64,000 nt of DNA, from NCBI GenBank assembly GCA_963942565.1, contig OZ012699.1, positions 30,886,622-30,950,621 on the forward strand, read 5' to 3'. The translations under genes were made by a program, and so were the position numbers. The DNA comes from Maea johnstoni (taxonomy: Eukaryota > Annelida > Polychaeta > Spionida > Magelonidae). This document shows, in pieces, positions 26,678 to 44,900 of the stretch (its first letter is position 1; every line of letters begins with the position of its first letter). Under the pieces are notes generated by a model. The model was not told the DNA's origin, did not search any database, and was given only the letters and a program-made list of their open reading frames with translations.

Positions 26678-26889
26678 TTTTGCCATGAAAATGAACCAAA
26701 CAACCTGTCATTGCTTGAAATATATTTACCTGTAGAAGCAGGATGGATTAAGTTTTATTTACCCTCCCTCTAGAGTGGTCGGGGAAAATTAAAGTTTCAT
26801 TTTCTCTCTCCCCAAAATGGTTGTGAAAATAAAATCTTTTATTTGCTCTTTTACACTTGGTCCATCGTACAGATGCATTACTATACAAA

Positions 26890-27022
26890 TATGACATCCC
26901 TGTGGGGTTTCCACCAGGAATAACTTCGCTGAGAGAGAATTGTCGCTCGAGGACGTAGCCCGAGGGCGACAATCCTCTCGAGGGGAAGTTATTCTTGGTG
27001 GAAACCGCACAGGGATGTCATA
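26890..27022. mobile_element. 133-bp foldback element (hairpin MITE)
   Basis: Starts TATGACATCCCTGTG and ends CACAGGGATGTCATA. The outer 38-nt arms pair with about two mismatches and the inner part (around ATTGTCGC/GCGACAAT) continues the hairpin nearly to the centre. TA at each end could be a TA target duplication, as in Tc1/mariner MITEs. A pre-miRNA-like transcript is possible but nothing here shows it. Confidence 0.8.
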
Positions 27023-27861
27023 TCTATTTTATTATACCGAACAAATACAAAACATAAAAGGGGGAAAAATTACAAACACCAGAGATTTTGAATAAATACT
27101 CATCTGCCTTGTTGAACTAGTTTCAACGGTAGGTCACTCGGCAAACTCTGTAGGTGTTCGGGCTAGCGGTCACTATTCTTCGGGCTAGCAGTGATTATTC
27201 AACTATTTCATGGCTGTTGCCGTGAATTATTCAACTATTCAGCCTGTCACTAAGGAGTGTGGAAATCATGACGATTAATCCATGATCCTTGACCAACCAG
27301 AATCAAGAATCTTCACTTGAGGTATAATAATGAAAGATATTTTCCTGCTGTTAATTTGATTTTCCTTTACTGAACGATTTTTTACTGGTCGTTTTTTTTA
27401 CTGAATGAATTATTTACTTAACAAATTTCTATACTGAACAAAATATTTTACTAAATTAATTTGTTTAGATGAACAACTATTTGACAGTGTTTTTTCTGAT
27501 CAAAATATCTTACTGAACATTTTTTTTCAGAACAAAATACTTTTCAAATGTTTTTTATTACGAAAATGATTACTAAACGAAAGTTCATTGGACGAAACAT
27601 TTCCAACATGATTCATGTCTCTGTTATAAAAAAGTTTCCTGAATGATTCTTTTTAAATAGAAAATATTTAACTGATTCCTAATTTGCTTGCCATGCCATA
27701 GCTTACCGTATGTAATTGATCCCGTAGCCCATGAACGCGCACCATTTAGTTTCAGCCCGACGCTCTACCTCTCTGTAGTTACTTCATTATCCGATAGGGG
27801 GAACAAGTCTAAGCGCTGACCGCGCAAGGAAGTCTCAAACGTTTATTGTTCCTTCAGTCCT
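27023..27861. other. Possible upstream region of the paraoxonase-like gene
   Basis: No exon seen. From 27330 to 27640 the sequence is a loose repetition of TTTACTGAAC-like words. The 150 bp before 27862 are less AT-rich and could hold a promoter if the start exon call is right. Confidence 0.3.
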
Positions 27862-27936
27862 ATGGCATCCGTTTATCTCAAGATCATTCTCTCGAGCTTT
27901 GTGGTTCTTTTAGCTCAACATGCGGTCAAAAATCAC
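27862..27936 (+). CDS. Candidate first exon (signal anchor) of the paraoxonase-like gene
   Basis: ATG at 27862 opens 25 codons with a hydrophobic core (YLKIILSSFVVLLA) and then a GTAGGT donor at 27937. Paraoxonases and MEC-6 begin with just such an uncleaved hydrophobic N-terminus, and the distance to the conserved Cys of the next exon would be right. The reading phase does not fit the exon at 35597, which needs two leftover bases. A weak donor at AAGTCGGT (27955) would fit, or a small exon is missing. The DIRS element would then lie in intron 1. It could also be a chance frame. Confidence 0.4.
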
Positions 27937-28029
27937 GTAGGTATCAAGTCGGTCAATCTGGTGTGGGTGCATCAAACACACTCGTGAGCGATAATAAGTG
28001 AACTACTGGAGCTCAGGCCGAGACTTGCA

Positions 28030-28380
28030 TGTCTTACCCAAGCTGACTCGGGAAGGGGGGGGGGGGGGGGGGGGGGCATAAGTGACGAAAGGGGTGGGAT
28101 AAAAAGAGTGAGAAATGGTATATCGGGGGAGGGGGGGGGGGGATGGTAAGGGACGAAAGGGGTGGGATAAAAGGAGTGAGAAATAAGTGTCGACGAAGAA
28201 AGGTTAGTTTGATGAAAGCGGGGAAGGGCAGCAGATATGGGAGAATATATCAGGGAGGACAGGAGGGGGGGAAGAGTCAGTTGAACTTTAAGAGGGTATA
28301 CCCAGGGCAGGAGTCAAGTAGGAGTAGAAGACGTGAAAGACAATATAAGATAGGAGAGTAGGAGGGGGGGGGGGGTACTT
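28030..28380. repeat. Purine- and G-rich tract
   Basis: Several poly-G runs and AAGGGGTGGGATAAAA repeats. Similar purine-rich DNA resumes after 35331, so the mobile elements between were probably inserted into one G-rich block. Confidence 0.6.
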
Positions 28381-28426
28381 GGGCAGGAGCAGCAGACCCC
28401 AAAAAAGATATCTGAGAAGAGGGACA

Positions 28427-28451
28427 GAGTACAGGCCCGGGAGGGGCACTC
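28427..28451. mobile_element. Left terminal piece of a MITE split by the DIRS element
   Basis: CCCGGGAGGGGCACTC at 28436-28451 matches the inverted right end of the element resuming at 34671. GAGTACAGGC at 28427-28436 is repeated at 35120-35129 and may be its target duplication. Confidence 0.55.
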
Positions 28452-28459
28452 TAATACAT

Positions 28460-28643
28460 ATACTCCCTACCCAATCTAAGTACAATTGACCTTAAATCCA
28501 TATCAACCTCCACCGTGCTTAGAATAGAATTTGCCATGCAAATCCATCCCAAAAATAACATCCAATCATCATGCCTCTACTCGTTCCACTCACCTGCACA
28601 TCCTCGCTCTCGATCCGCCCCTGTTCTGCCTATTTTTCCTAAG
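28460..28643 (+). repeat. DIRS left inverted terminal repeat
   Basis: The complement of 34436-34616. It begins near CCTACCCAATCTAAGTACAA. The outermost bases (28447-28470) are matched by the first half of the internal complementary region. Confidence 0.88.
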
Positions 28644-28683
28644 CACTTCCACCGTGCGGAGGTCTGTTTTCTTCGCTCAAGCA

Positions 28684-30749
28684 TGAGCAGACTTAGTGGA
28701 ACGAGGTCCGGAAAAAAGATGGCGACTCGCAGATGCAAGACTTGTCAGGCGAAGTTACGCATCGATGATACGCATGTCCTGTGTTGGGAACACATCGGCC
28801 GTTCGCATTTTTGTGACAAATGCGAGGACTTGGCGCCATTCGGCAGATATAAAGATTATCAGCAGTTTTTGGCGAACTGCTGGCAGGAGAAGGACGAGGA
28901 AGATGGTGTGGATGTGTTGCCGGTTTTGTCGCCCCGCCCGGGTGAAGATGGGGAAATCGCCGAGGCGGCGCAAGACTCCCAGAGTGCATTGCGCACAAGG
29001 CAAGATGGCGACGACCATGAGGGTGGCGGCGTGGAGACCGGCAAGGAGGATGAAGGGGATTTCGGACAGAAATCTCCACAGGCAAGTGCTCCTTCGGTTA
29101 CGAATGGGGTAGGGGGGGATCCCCCAGCAGATTTAACGGGCGTTTGGCAGAAAGTGAGAGGGTTAGAGAAGGGTTTTGAGGGGCTTCGCTCAGAGCTTAA
29201 AACCGGCCTAGTATCTTTCAAGGATGAAATGATAAGGTTCCTCTCTAGTAAATTTTCGCCTGCCCAGAAAGTCGACGACGAGGGTTCGTCTGTCGTTTCT
29301 CCCACTCAGGTGAGTGTGGAGGATGAAGGTATTTTGGAGGAGGACAGTGTAGAGGAGGAAGACGATAGCCTGGTAGAATTTAAAAGGAGGATGTCTAGGA
29401 TTGAGGGGGGTCAAGTTAAGGCGAAAGCACCCTTACAGACTAAAGCTCCTGCAGCTACTGCTACTGTGTCCCAGGTATCTACCCAGCAGCCGCTGGTTAT
29501 CCATTTTTTCCAAGATAAAGATAAAGAAGAGGTGAAAAGGAAGGAAGATGATGTGGAGGAAAGGAATAATGACGAAGATAGTCTTCTTTTGGGAGATTTA
29601 GTGAAGAGTCAGTTGGGCCAGGATGATTATAGGGGTTATATGTCTGACCAGGTGTGTCGGGACTTGGCCTTGGAGGGTCCGGTATTAACCAATACTGCAG
29701 CACAGTGGGCGAGAGTGTGTTTGGATTCCAGCATCCCGGCTAAAACTCATTTCCATGAGGCCATGTGGGCGCATGTGGTGATGTCAGATGACTCGGTATA
29801 CAAGTCAGCAATGGTTCCAAAGATGGTGAACCAGGCAGATTCGGCGGGGGTAAAAGCAGATATAAGGCAACCTAGGATTCCTGTGTCGGAGCAGGAATGT
29901 GCCGCCTGGAGGAAACAGGTGAACGAGGTGTTGACATCGTCTTCATCTACCCCTAATCTGAGCTTGGTGTCCCAAACGATCAAGAACAACTATCAGTTTG
30001 TGGACAAAGACTTTAAAAGGTTGGGCATGGATCCTAACGTGGATGTATATGTTAAGGAAGTGAGCTCCATGATGGGTAGGAAAGAGCCCAAGTTCGATAA
30101 GCACTCCATGGCTTACAAGACCCTTTCTTCCACTAAGACAATGTTCCGTATTATCACGTTCATGAGAATGGCCTTGGAGGCAGGTAGGAAGCTACAGGAG
30201 TCAGAGCAGCCTGCAGAGGGAACGGAAGATTCAATTTTGCCCATGGTCTTTAAGGTCATGGATAAGGCATCAGAGGATCTGAGGATGGTGACGGCGAGAC
30301 TCCATGGGTTGAGCCTAAGGAAAGTTAGAGGGCAGGTGCTGGAAGGCTCACCGTTCGAGAAAGGGGATAGAGAGAAATTGGTGAGAGCGACCTGTCTGCC
30401 TTCGCAATACCTATTTGCAGGGAGGTTACCTGACGGGGAAGGCTTCCGTAGTAAGGATGCTCAGACAGCCCGGGCTAAACAAGAAGTTGAGAGACTAGAA
30501 AAGAGGAAGAGGTTCGCTTCAAATAGACCCCAGGGGCCAGCTCCCAAGAAGCCAAGGTTTGATCAGCCCTCAAGGGGACGCTATAACCAGTCAGGGTATG
30601 GGTCCAGGCAGAGTGGGGGCGGTAATCGTCAATATCAGGATGGGAAAGACAGGAGGGAACCTTTTCGTCCCTCCTGGAAAAAAGGTGACCAAGGTGGAAA
30701 ACCAGCCGGAAGAGGCAGAGGCTCTGCCAACTTCAACAACAGAAAGTGA
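28684..30749 (+). CDS. DIRS ORF1 (gag-like)
   Basis: The frame is open from 28515, but the first 55 or so codons lie in or just after the inverted repeat, so a start at 28684 (MSRLSGTRSG) or 28719 is more likely. Near the N-terminus is a Cys/His cluster (CKTC, then HFCDKC) resembling a zinc finger. The middle is acidic and disordered, and the C-terminus is rich in Gly, Arg and Gln like a nucleic-acid-binding tail. The role by family is structural or nucleic-acid binding. The last 190 bp overlap the RT frame. Confidence 0.8.
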
Positions 30750-32814
30750 CGAGTTCCTGATTCCCCTCCCAAGGGTTCCGGTAGGGGGGAGGTTGCTGAA
30801 TTTTTCAGGGATTTGGGATTCTTTTTGCAAAGACAAATGGGCCTTAGACGTCGTGGAAAGGGGTTACAGGCTAGAGTTTCTGGAAAAACCACCGTTCGGG
30901 GGGATCGTACGGTCCCCTATCCCACAGGACAAAAAGTCAAGAGATCTTTTATTAGGCGAAGTGGAAGATATGTTGGCCAAGTCCGCTATTCGCAGAGTCT
31001 GGTCCAATCCCCGGAGCGGCTTTTACTCAAGAATATTTCTTGCCCCGAAGAAAAACGGGAAATGGCGGCCAGTCATAAATTTAAAACCGTTGAACCAGTA
31101 TCTGAGAAAGCAACATTTCAAAATGTCCACTCCAGCAGACGTGATTCAGGAAGTAGAAGAAGGGGATTGGCTGATTTCAGTGGATCTGAAAGATGCTTAT
31201 TTCCACATTCCCATACATCCAGCACACTGGAAATACCTGAGATTTTGTGTGGGAGACAGAATGTACGAATTCAAAGTCTTGCCCTTCGGGATTACTACAG
31301 CCCCTCGCATATTTACCAAGATGCTAGCGCCGGTGGCGGAGCATATAAGGAGGGAGATCGGGTTGTACACGTCTCCATACCTGGACGACTTCTTGGCAAA
31401 GGACAGGGAAAGGTCATTTTTGGTCTCCAAATCCAGGGAGATGGTCCAATTTATGCTGAGGGTGGGACTGTTGGTCAATTGGGAGAAGTCAGATCTGACT
31501 CCGTCTCAGGACACGGTACACATAGGGTTGCGTTTGATGACAGACCGGGGAATGGTGGCGGTTCCAGAAGATCGTATATTGGCAATAATCAAGATAGTCA
31601 GTTGGGTCCGAGGGGAGTTGGAGGTGTCAGCGGTGCTGTACCTCAGGCTATTGGGTTGCCTGAACAGTGTGATTCACCAGGTGGAGTGGGGGAGGCTGTT
31701 TGTGCGGCCGATCCAGCTTTACCTTCAGTCCTTTTGGAGACCCAGTACGGGAGCTTTGGACGACATGGTTCCAGTGTTGAATTCTCTCAGGAAACACCTC
31801 GAATGGTGGCAGGACAGACGGAACTTGGAAAAAGGGTTACCGTTGTCTCCTGTGGTCCCGAACCGAGAACTAGTCACAGACGCCAGCATGGAGGGCTGGG
31901 GGGCCTACCTCTTACAGGGAGGGGAGACCAGGGGTGCATGGTCAGTTCAGGAGAAGAAGCACCATATAAACTACTTAGAGATGTTAGCAGTATTCAGGGC
32001 TCTGATATATTTTCGCCAGATGTGGGACTCGGGGGATGTGATCCAGGTCAGGAGCGACAACATGACTGTCGTGACATATATAAACAAGCAGGGGGGTACA
32101 AAGTCATCCACCCTCTGTTTCCTGACTTGGGAGATGCTCAACTGGTGCCGGGATCGGCGGCTGAAGATGCTAGCGGTGTACGTTCAGGGGGAAAAGAACG
32201 TGTTAGCGGACCTATACTCGAGGAAAGGCCTTCCTCACGAGTGGTCCTTGTGCCCGACAGTGGTGGAGGATCTCTTCCAATTGTGGGGGCGACCCCAGGT
32301 GGACTTATTTGCGAGTCGGCTGAACAACAAGCTACCGCTGTATTGCTCCCTGGAGGAGGATCCGAACGCCATGTCTCACGATGCGTTGATGATGGACTGG
32401 AACGGGCTGGAGTCTTATGCCTTTCCGCCTCAGCCGCTCATACGAAAGGTACTGCTGAAGGTAAAAAGCTCGGAGACCAGAATGATTCTGATCGCCCCAA
32501 ATTGGGGGAGAAGGCCATGGATGTCCATCCTGGTAGATCTTCTCATAGACATACCTCGAATTCTACCCGTGAAGGAAAAGCTTCTAAGGATGCCCGGACA
32601 GTGGGTATTTCATCCCGATCCTCAGCTACTAAATTTAGTTGCTTGGAGGATAGGAGGAGGAGACTCAGACAGAAGGGTTTTCGAAGAGAGGCTGCTAAAT
32701 TGGCAACAGGGGATATCAGGAATTCAACAGAGTCATGTTACAACGGAAGAGTCAGAGTGTTTATCAATTGGTGTAACAAGAATGGGGTTAAGGATCCCAT
32801 TGATTCCTCTTTAG
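30559..32814 (+). CDS. DIRS reverse transcriptase / RNase H / methyltransferase-like protein
   Basis: 751 residues. The RT core is clear: SVDLKDAYFHIPI near residue 210, LPFGITTAPRIF near 245, and the catalytic YLDD at about 274-277 (31378-31389). RNase H follows (VTDASMEGWGAYL near 438, RSDNMTVVTYIN near 500). The last third (QVDLFASRLNNKLP near 580, ESYAFPPQPLI and LIAPNWGRRPW) matches the DAM-like methyltransferase region found in DIRS elements. It copies element RNA to DNA. Its start is uncertain, since translation may depend on overlap with ORF1. Confidence 0.9.
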   Translation: MISPQGDAITSQGMGPGRVGAVIVNIRMGKTGGNLFVPPGKKVTKVENQPEEAEALPTSTTESDEFLIPLPRVPVGGRLLNFSGIWDSFCKDKWALDVVERGYRLEFLEKPPFGGIVRSPIPQDKKSRDLLLGEVEDMLAKSAIRRVWSNPRSGFYSRIFLAPKKNGKWRPVINLKPLNQYLRKQHFKMSTPADVIQEVEEGDWLISVDLKDAYFHIPIHPAHWKYLRFCVGDRMYEFKVLPFGITTAPRIFTKMLAPVAEHIRREIGLYTSPYLDDFLAKDRERSFLVSKSREMVQFMLRVGLLVNWEKSDLTPSQDTVHIGLRLMTDRGMVAVPEDRILAIIKIVSWVRGELEVSAVLYLRLLGCLNSVIHQVEWGRLFVRPIQLYLQSFWRPSTGALDDMVPVLNSLRKHLEWWQDRRNLEKGLPLSPVVPNRELVTDASMEGWGAYLLQGGETRGAWSVQEKKHHINYLEMLAVFRALIYFRQMWDSGDVIQVRSDNMTVVTYINKQGGTKSSTLCFLTWEMLNWCRDRRLKMLAVYVQGEKNVLADLYSRKGLPHEWSLCPTVVEDLFQLWGRPQVDLFASRLNNKLPLYCSLEEDPNAMSHDALMMDWNGLESYAFPPQPLIRKVLLKVKSSETRMILIAPNWGRRPWMSILVDLLIDIPRILPVKEKLLRMPGQWVFHPDPQLLNLVAWRIGGGDSDRRVFEERLLNWQQGISGIQQSHVTTEESECLSIGVTRMGLRIPLIPL

Positions 32815-33698
32815 CGTCGGTATGCAACTTTCTACATGAGATATTTCAAGAGAGGAAAGCAGCTAAAACAGTGGGAGGCTATATTGCAGCACTAAGTAAA
32901 TGGCATCGGAGGATTCATGGCAAACGTTTGTGTGATATTGAGGAGGTGGCAAATATACGGAAAGCGACCGTTATTGCCCGACCACCAAAGAAGATAAATT
33001 TTCAGTCTTGGAGTTTGCCGTTGGTTCTGGACAGTTTGATTCATGAGCCTTATGAACCCATGATCGGGTGTCAGTTGAAGTTTTTATGCCATAAAACGGC
33101 GTTTCTGGTGGCAGTTTCTACTGCTAGAAGGAGTAGTGAGCTTGGAGCTTTGTCGGTGGACGAGTCAAAGTTTTTGATTAGACCTCGAGGTATAGAGGTT
33201 GGTTATGTTCCTGGTTTTGTGCCAAAGAACGCAAGGATAAATTATGCGGGGAAAACTATCGTCATTCCTAAGTTTGAGGATATGGCATCTTGCGAGGAGG
33301 AAGTGATGATGTGTCCAGTTAGAGCTGTGAAATGTTATAGGAGGAGAATGGACTTGTTAAGGAAGGAAGGTGAAAAGCGCCTATTTGTGACTTATGGAAG
33401 TGGTGATAAACAGGGTGCAGGTGCATCAAAGAAGACATTGGCGAGATGGATAACGGAAACAATTAAATTTGCATATAGTAATGCGTCAGAAGAGACCAGG
33501 AGGCTCATGAACATTAAGGCACATTCTGTGAGAGCAGCGGCTACAACATATGCTATTTTGAAGGGAGTCGAAGTGCGTCACATCTTGGAAGCGGCGGATT
33601 GGGCAACGCCTACCACGTTTATTGACTATTATTTTAGACCGGGCAGCGGTCCAGGACAGGAGTTTGCATCTTCTGTGCTGAAGGCTGCGAAGGATTAG
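30813..33698 (+). CDS. DIRS tyrosine recombinase
   Basis: The frame is open for 961 codons and overlaps the RT frame by 2.0 kb. The recognisable recombinase lies only in the last 350 or so residues (about 32640-33698): an N-terminal helical part (SLASVCNFLHEIF), then the catalytic region with ARRSSELGAL, the HSVRAAATTYA box (HxxR near 33520) and the terminal Tyr in TTFIDYYF near 33625. By family it integrates the circular DNA intermediate in place of a DDE integrase. The long upstream open part is probably not translated as such. Confidence 0.88.
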   Translation: MGFFLQRQMGLRRRGKGLQARVSGKTTVRGDRTVPYPTGQKVKRSFIRRSGRYVGQVRYSQSLVQSPERLLLKNISCPEEKREMAASHKFKTVEPVSEKATFQNVHSSRRDSGSRRRGLADFSGSERCLFPHSHTSSTLEIPEILCGRQNVRIQSLALRDYYSPSHIYQDASAGGGAYKEGDRVVHVSIPGRLLGKGQGKVIFGLQIQGDGPIYAEGGTVGQLGEVRSDSVSGHGTHRVAFDDRPGNGGGSRRSYIGNNQDSQLGPRGVGGVSGAVPQAIGLPEQCDSPGGVGEAVCAADPALPSVLLETQYGSFGRHGSSVEFSQETPRMVAGQTELGKRVTVVSCGPEPRTSHRRQHGGLGGLPLTGRGDQGCMVSSGEEAPYKLLRDVSSIQGSDIFSPDVGLGGCDPGQERQHDCRDIYKQAGGYKVIHPLFPDLGDAQLVPGSAAEDASGVRSGGKERVSGPILEERPSSRVVLVPDSGGGSLPIVGATPGGLICESAEQQATAVLLPGGGSERHVSRCVDDGLERAGVLCLSASAAHTKGTAEGKKLGDQNDSDRPKLGEKAMDVHPGRSSHRHTSNSTREGKASKDARTVGISSRSSATKFSCLEDRRRRLRQKGFRREAAKLATGDIRNSTESCYNGRVRVFINWCNKNGVKDPIDSSLASVCNFLHEIFQERKAAKTVGGYIAALSKWHRRIHGKRLCDIEEVANIRKATVIARPPKKINFQSWSLPLVLDSLIHEPYEPMIGCQLKFLCHKTAFLVAVSTARRSSELGALSVDESKFLIRPRGIEVGYVPGFVPKNARINYAGKTIVIPKFEDMASCEEEVMMCPVRAVKCYRRRMDLLRKEGEKRLFVTYGSGDKQGAGASKKTLARWITETIKFAYSNASEETRRLMNIKAHSVRAAATTYAILKGVEVRHILEAADWATPTTFIDYYFRPGSGPGQEFASSVLKAAKD

Positions 33699-34274
33699 AG
33701 ACAAGATATAAGTGGGGGGCCACTATTGAAGTACCATCGGTGACATTAGCCAATATGTATATTGCACCAGCAGGCATGTTCTATTTAGTCTAGTCCACAA
33801 TAGAAGAGGATGGTCCTTCCTACCCAAGATAGCTACCTGGAGGAGGGTCAGGCGGGGTATGGATGCCCTGGAGGGAACGGATGTTCAAGATGGCCTGGAG
33901 AAAGGAGGATCCTGAGGGAATCCAGAAGGAGTCAGAAATTGCAAGATGATGTCTCGGTGAGTCCATGAGATTGATGGCACTAATATATAATATGACTACT
34001 AATCATACTGCACGGCTAGACTGATGGTACAACTATTTTTGATCTAAGCAGGAAGGAGATGATAGCCCACAACCACCGTCCCCCATCCACTCCCAAAGAA
34101 GATGATAGTGGGGTGCTTATAATAGAGTGCATGATTCAGTAGTCAGACTAGGGGCAGGGGCCTTCAGTCAGGTATTAATGGGCACCTGTGTGGTGTTTTC
34201 CCTAGTATACTTCCCTATCTAATCGTTTAAGTTTTTGACCCAGGCCACTGCATAAGTGGGGATTGCTATGGTAA

Positions 34275-34395
34275 TCTGGTCAATTGTACTTAGATTGGGT
34301 AGGGAGTATATGTATTAGAGTGCAAAGATCACTAGACAAAGGATAAAGTGATCTACACTCTAGTAATATACGATACCTACCCAATCTAAGTACAC
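34275..34395. repeat. DIRS internal complementary region
   Basis: 34275-34322 is the complement of the left end and 34323-34395 the complement of the right end, fused at AGAGTGCAAAG. This is the template used to complete the element ends during replication in this family. Confidence 0.85.
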
Positions 34396-34435
34396 ACCCG
34401 CCCGTCCTCCCCTGTGGCCTGGTCTCATTGGAGAC

Positions 34436-34670
34436 TTAGGAAAAATAGGCAGAACAGGGGCGGATCGAGAGCGAGGATGTGCAGGTGAGTGGAACGAGTA
34501 GAGGCATGATGATTGGATGTTATTTTTGGGATGGATTTGCATGGCAAATTCTATTCTAAGCACGGTGGAGGTTGATATGGATTTAAGGTCAATTGTACTT
34601 AGATTGGGTAGGTATCGTATATTACTAGAGTGTAGATCACTTTATCCTTTGTCTAGTGATCTTTGCACTC
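34436..34670 (+). repeat. DIRS right inverted terminal repeat and extension
   Basis: 34436-34616 is the complement of 28460-28643. The outermost 34594-34665 is matched by the second half of the internal complementary region. Confidence 0.87.
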
Positions 34671-35119
34671 AGGTACATAGGGGGGCCGCACCTTCGTTAC
34701 GTATTTCGCGGAAGAAGGGGTCTTTTTTTAAGACCTCCGCATGTCCGTGATTTTGTAAAAGAAGGGTACTTTTTTGTACCCAGGTACGAAGCATGGGGGT
34801 CAAAATCCCCTTACAATCCACGAAATATACGCGGCTCTGACGTCGAGTGACTCTCGAAGTATCTGGGCTTCCGAGTTTGCTGCCGCCACTTGCTGCCGCT
34901 AAACAAGCAGAGGATTATAAAATCTTAAGTTAAAATACGTGTTCCCGTTCATCCAATGTCAGTGTTTTGATAAAAGAAGGGGTGTTCATTTAGTGGAAAA
35001 AATCAGCGTTTTATTAAAATAAGGGTGCTTTTTTGGCCAGAAATCAGTGCTTTAGGGGTGTTTTTTAATTTTGATAACGAACGTATGCACCCCCCTAAAT
35101 ACCCAAGTGCCCCCCCCGG
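34671..35119. mobile_element. MITE interrupted by the DIRS insertion, main part
   Basis: The left side resumes with AGGTACATAGGGGGG and the right end read in reverse gives GGGGCACTTGGGTATTTAGG. With the bases before the DIRS element this makes a terminal inverted repeat of 30-40 bp. The interior has repeated GAAGGGGT and TTTTTT words. It has no ORF. Confidence 0.6.
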
Positions 35120-35123
35120 GAGT

Positions 35124-35330
35124 ACAGGCATCTGTAACCGAAAATATAGACCCATAAGAGCAATAAAAAGGTGATAAAAGGAGTTTCAAGTGGTCTGTCA
35201 TGTTTATGTACTATATAATTATAAAGAAGTCTTCTTTATATAGTAAATAAACATGACATACCACTTGAAACTCCTTTTATCACTGTTTTATTGCTCTTAT
35301 GGGTCTATATTTTCGGTTACTGATGCCTGT
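35124..35330. mobile_element. 207-bp near-perfect palindrome (foldback MITE)
   Basis: The left arm starts ACAGGCATCTGTAACCGAAA and the right arm ends TTTCGGTTACTGATGCCTGT. The arms of about 95 nt differ at only a few places, with a small AT-rich centre around 35210-35235. Confidence 0.9.
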
Positions 35331-35596
35331 GGACAGAGGAATGAGACAGAGGAATGGTAAAGGGGATACGTATAGGGAGCTGCAACTGGGGGGGGGGGGG
35401 GGGGGAGAGTCGAAAGAGAAGCCAAAGATAAAGAAGTTGGAAGAACAAGAAAGGGAAGGAAGAAAAGCAAGGGGGTCATGAAAGTGTCAGTGGTGGGACC
35501 GGATTGACTGCCAAGAATGCTAAATTGAAGAAGTTTTTAACTGTTTCTCAGTAAAGAGTAGATAAACAGGTTATATTAATGTGATCTCTTTTGCAG

Positions 35597-44686
<9,090 letters not shown>

Positions 44687-44693
44687 GCTTTAA

Positions 44694-44896
44694 CCCTTAT
44701 GCTGCTGGTGGCTAATTTTGTGCAGTGCAAAATCATGCAAAAATTGTTAAAAAATGACTGAAACCCTGGCACATGGGTACTCATCTGGGAGTACTCAGTG
44801 AGGGCTATCCTAAGAATACCAACATGACAGGGTTTAGATGATTTTCAAAAGTCTTTGTGTTCTTGTGCTACGAAAGTAGCCTCAGCATTAGAAGGG
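44694..44896. mobile_element. MITE family 1 (piggyBac-like, TTAA), reference copy
   Basis: 203 bp between TTAA at 44690-44693 and 44897-44900. The ends are CCCTTATGCTGCTGGTGGCT and the inverted CCCTTCTAATGCTGAGGCTA, so the inverted repeats are imperfect but share CCCTT and GCTG. TTAA duplication plus CCC termini is the piggyBac pattern. It begins 8 bp after the PON-like stop codon and so lies in the 3' UTR. Confidence 0.82.
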
Positions 44897-44900
44897 TTAA

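Larger units (their letters stand above)
28447..34670 (+). mobile_element. DIRS-type tyrosine-recombinase retrotransposon, whole-looking
   Basis: About 6.2 kb. It has inverted terminal repeats (about 28460-28643 and 34436-34616), an internal complementary region (34275-34395) and three long ORFs: gag-like ORF1, RT/RNase H/methyltransferase-like, and tyrosine recombinase. The internal region holds the complement of the left end followed directly by the complement of the right end, the circular-junction template that defines DIRS elements. No break is obvious in the three ORFs, so it looks whole and young. It lies in the sense orientation between the candidate exon 1 and exon 2 of the paraoxonase-like gene. 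CACTC occurs at both edges (28447-28451 and 34666-34670). Confidence 0.92.

Noticed and set aside
28693-29305. Several minus-strand frames opposite DIRS ORF1
   Set aside because: Shadows of ORF1 with no independent evidence.
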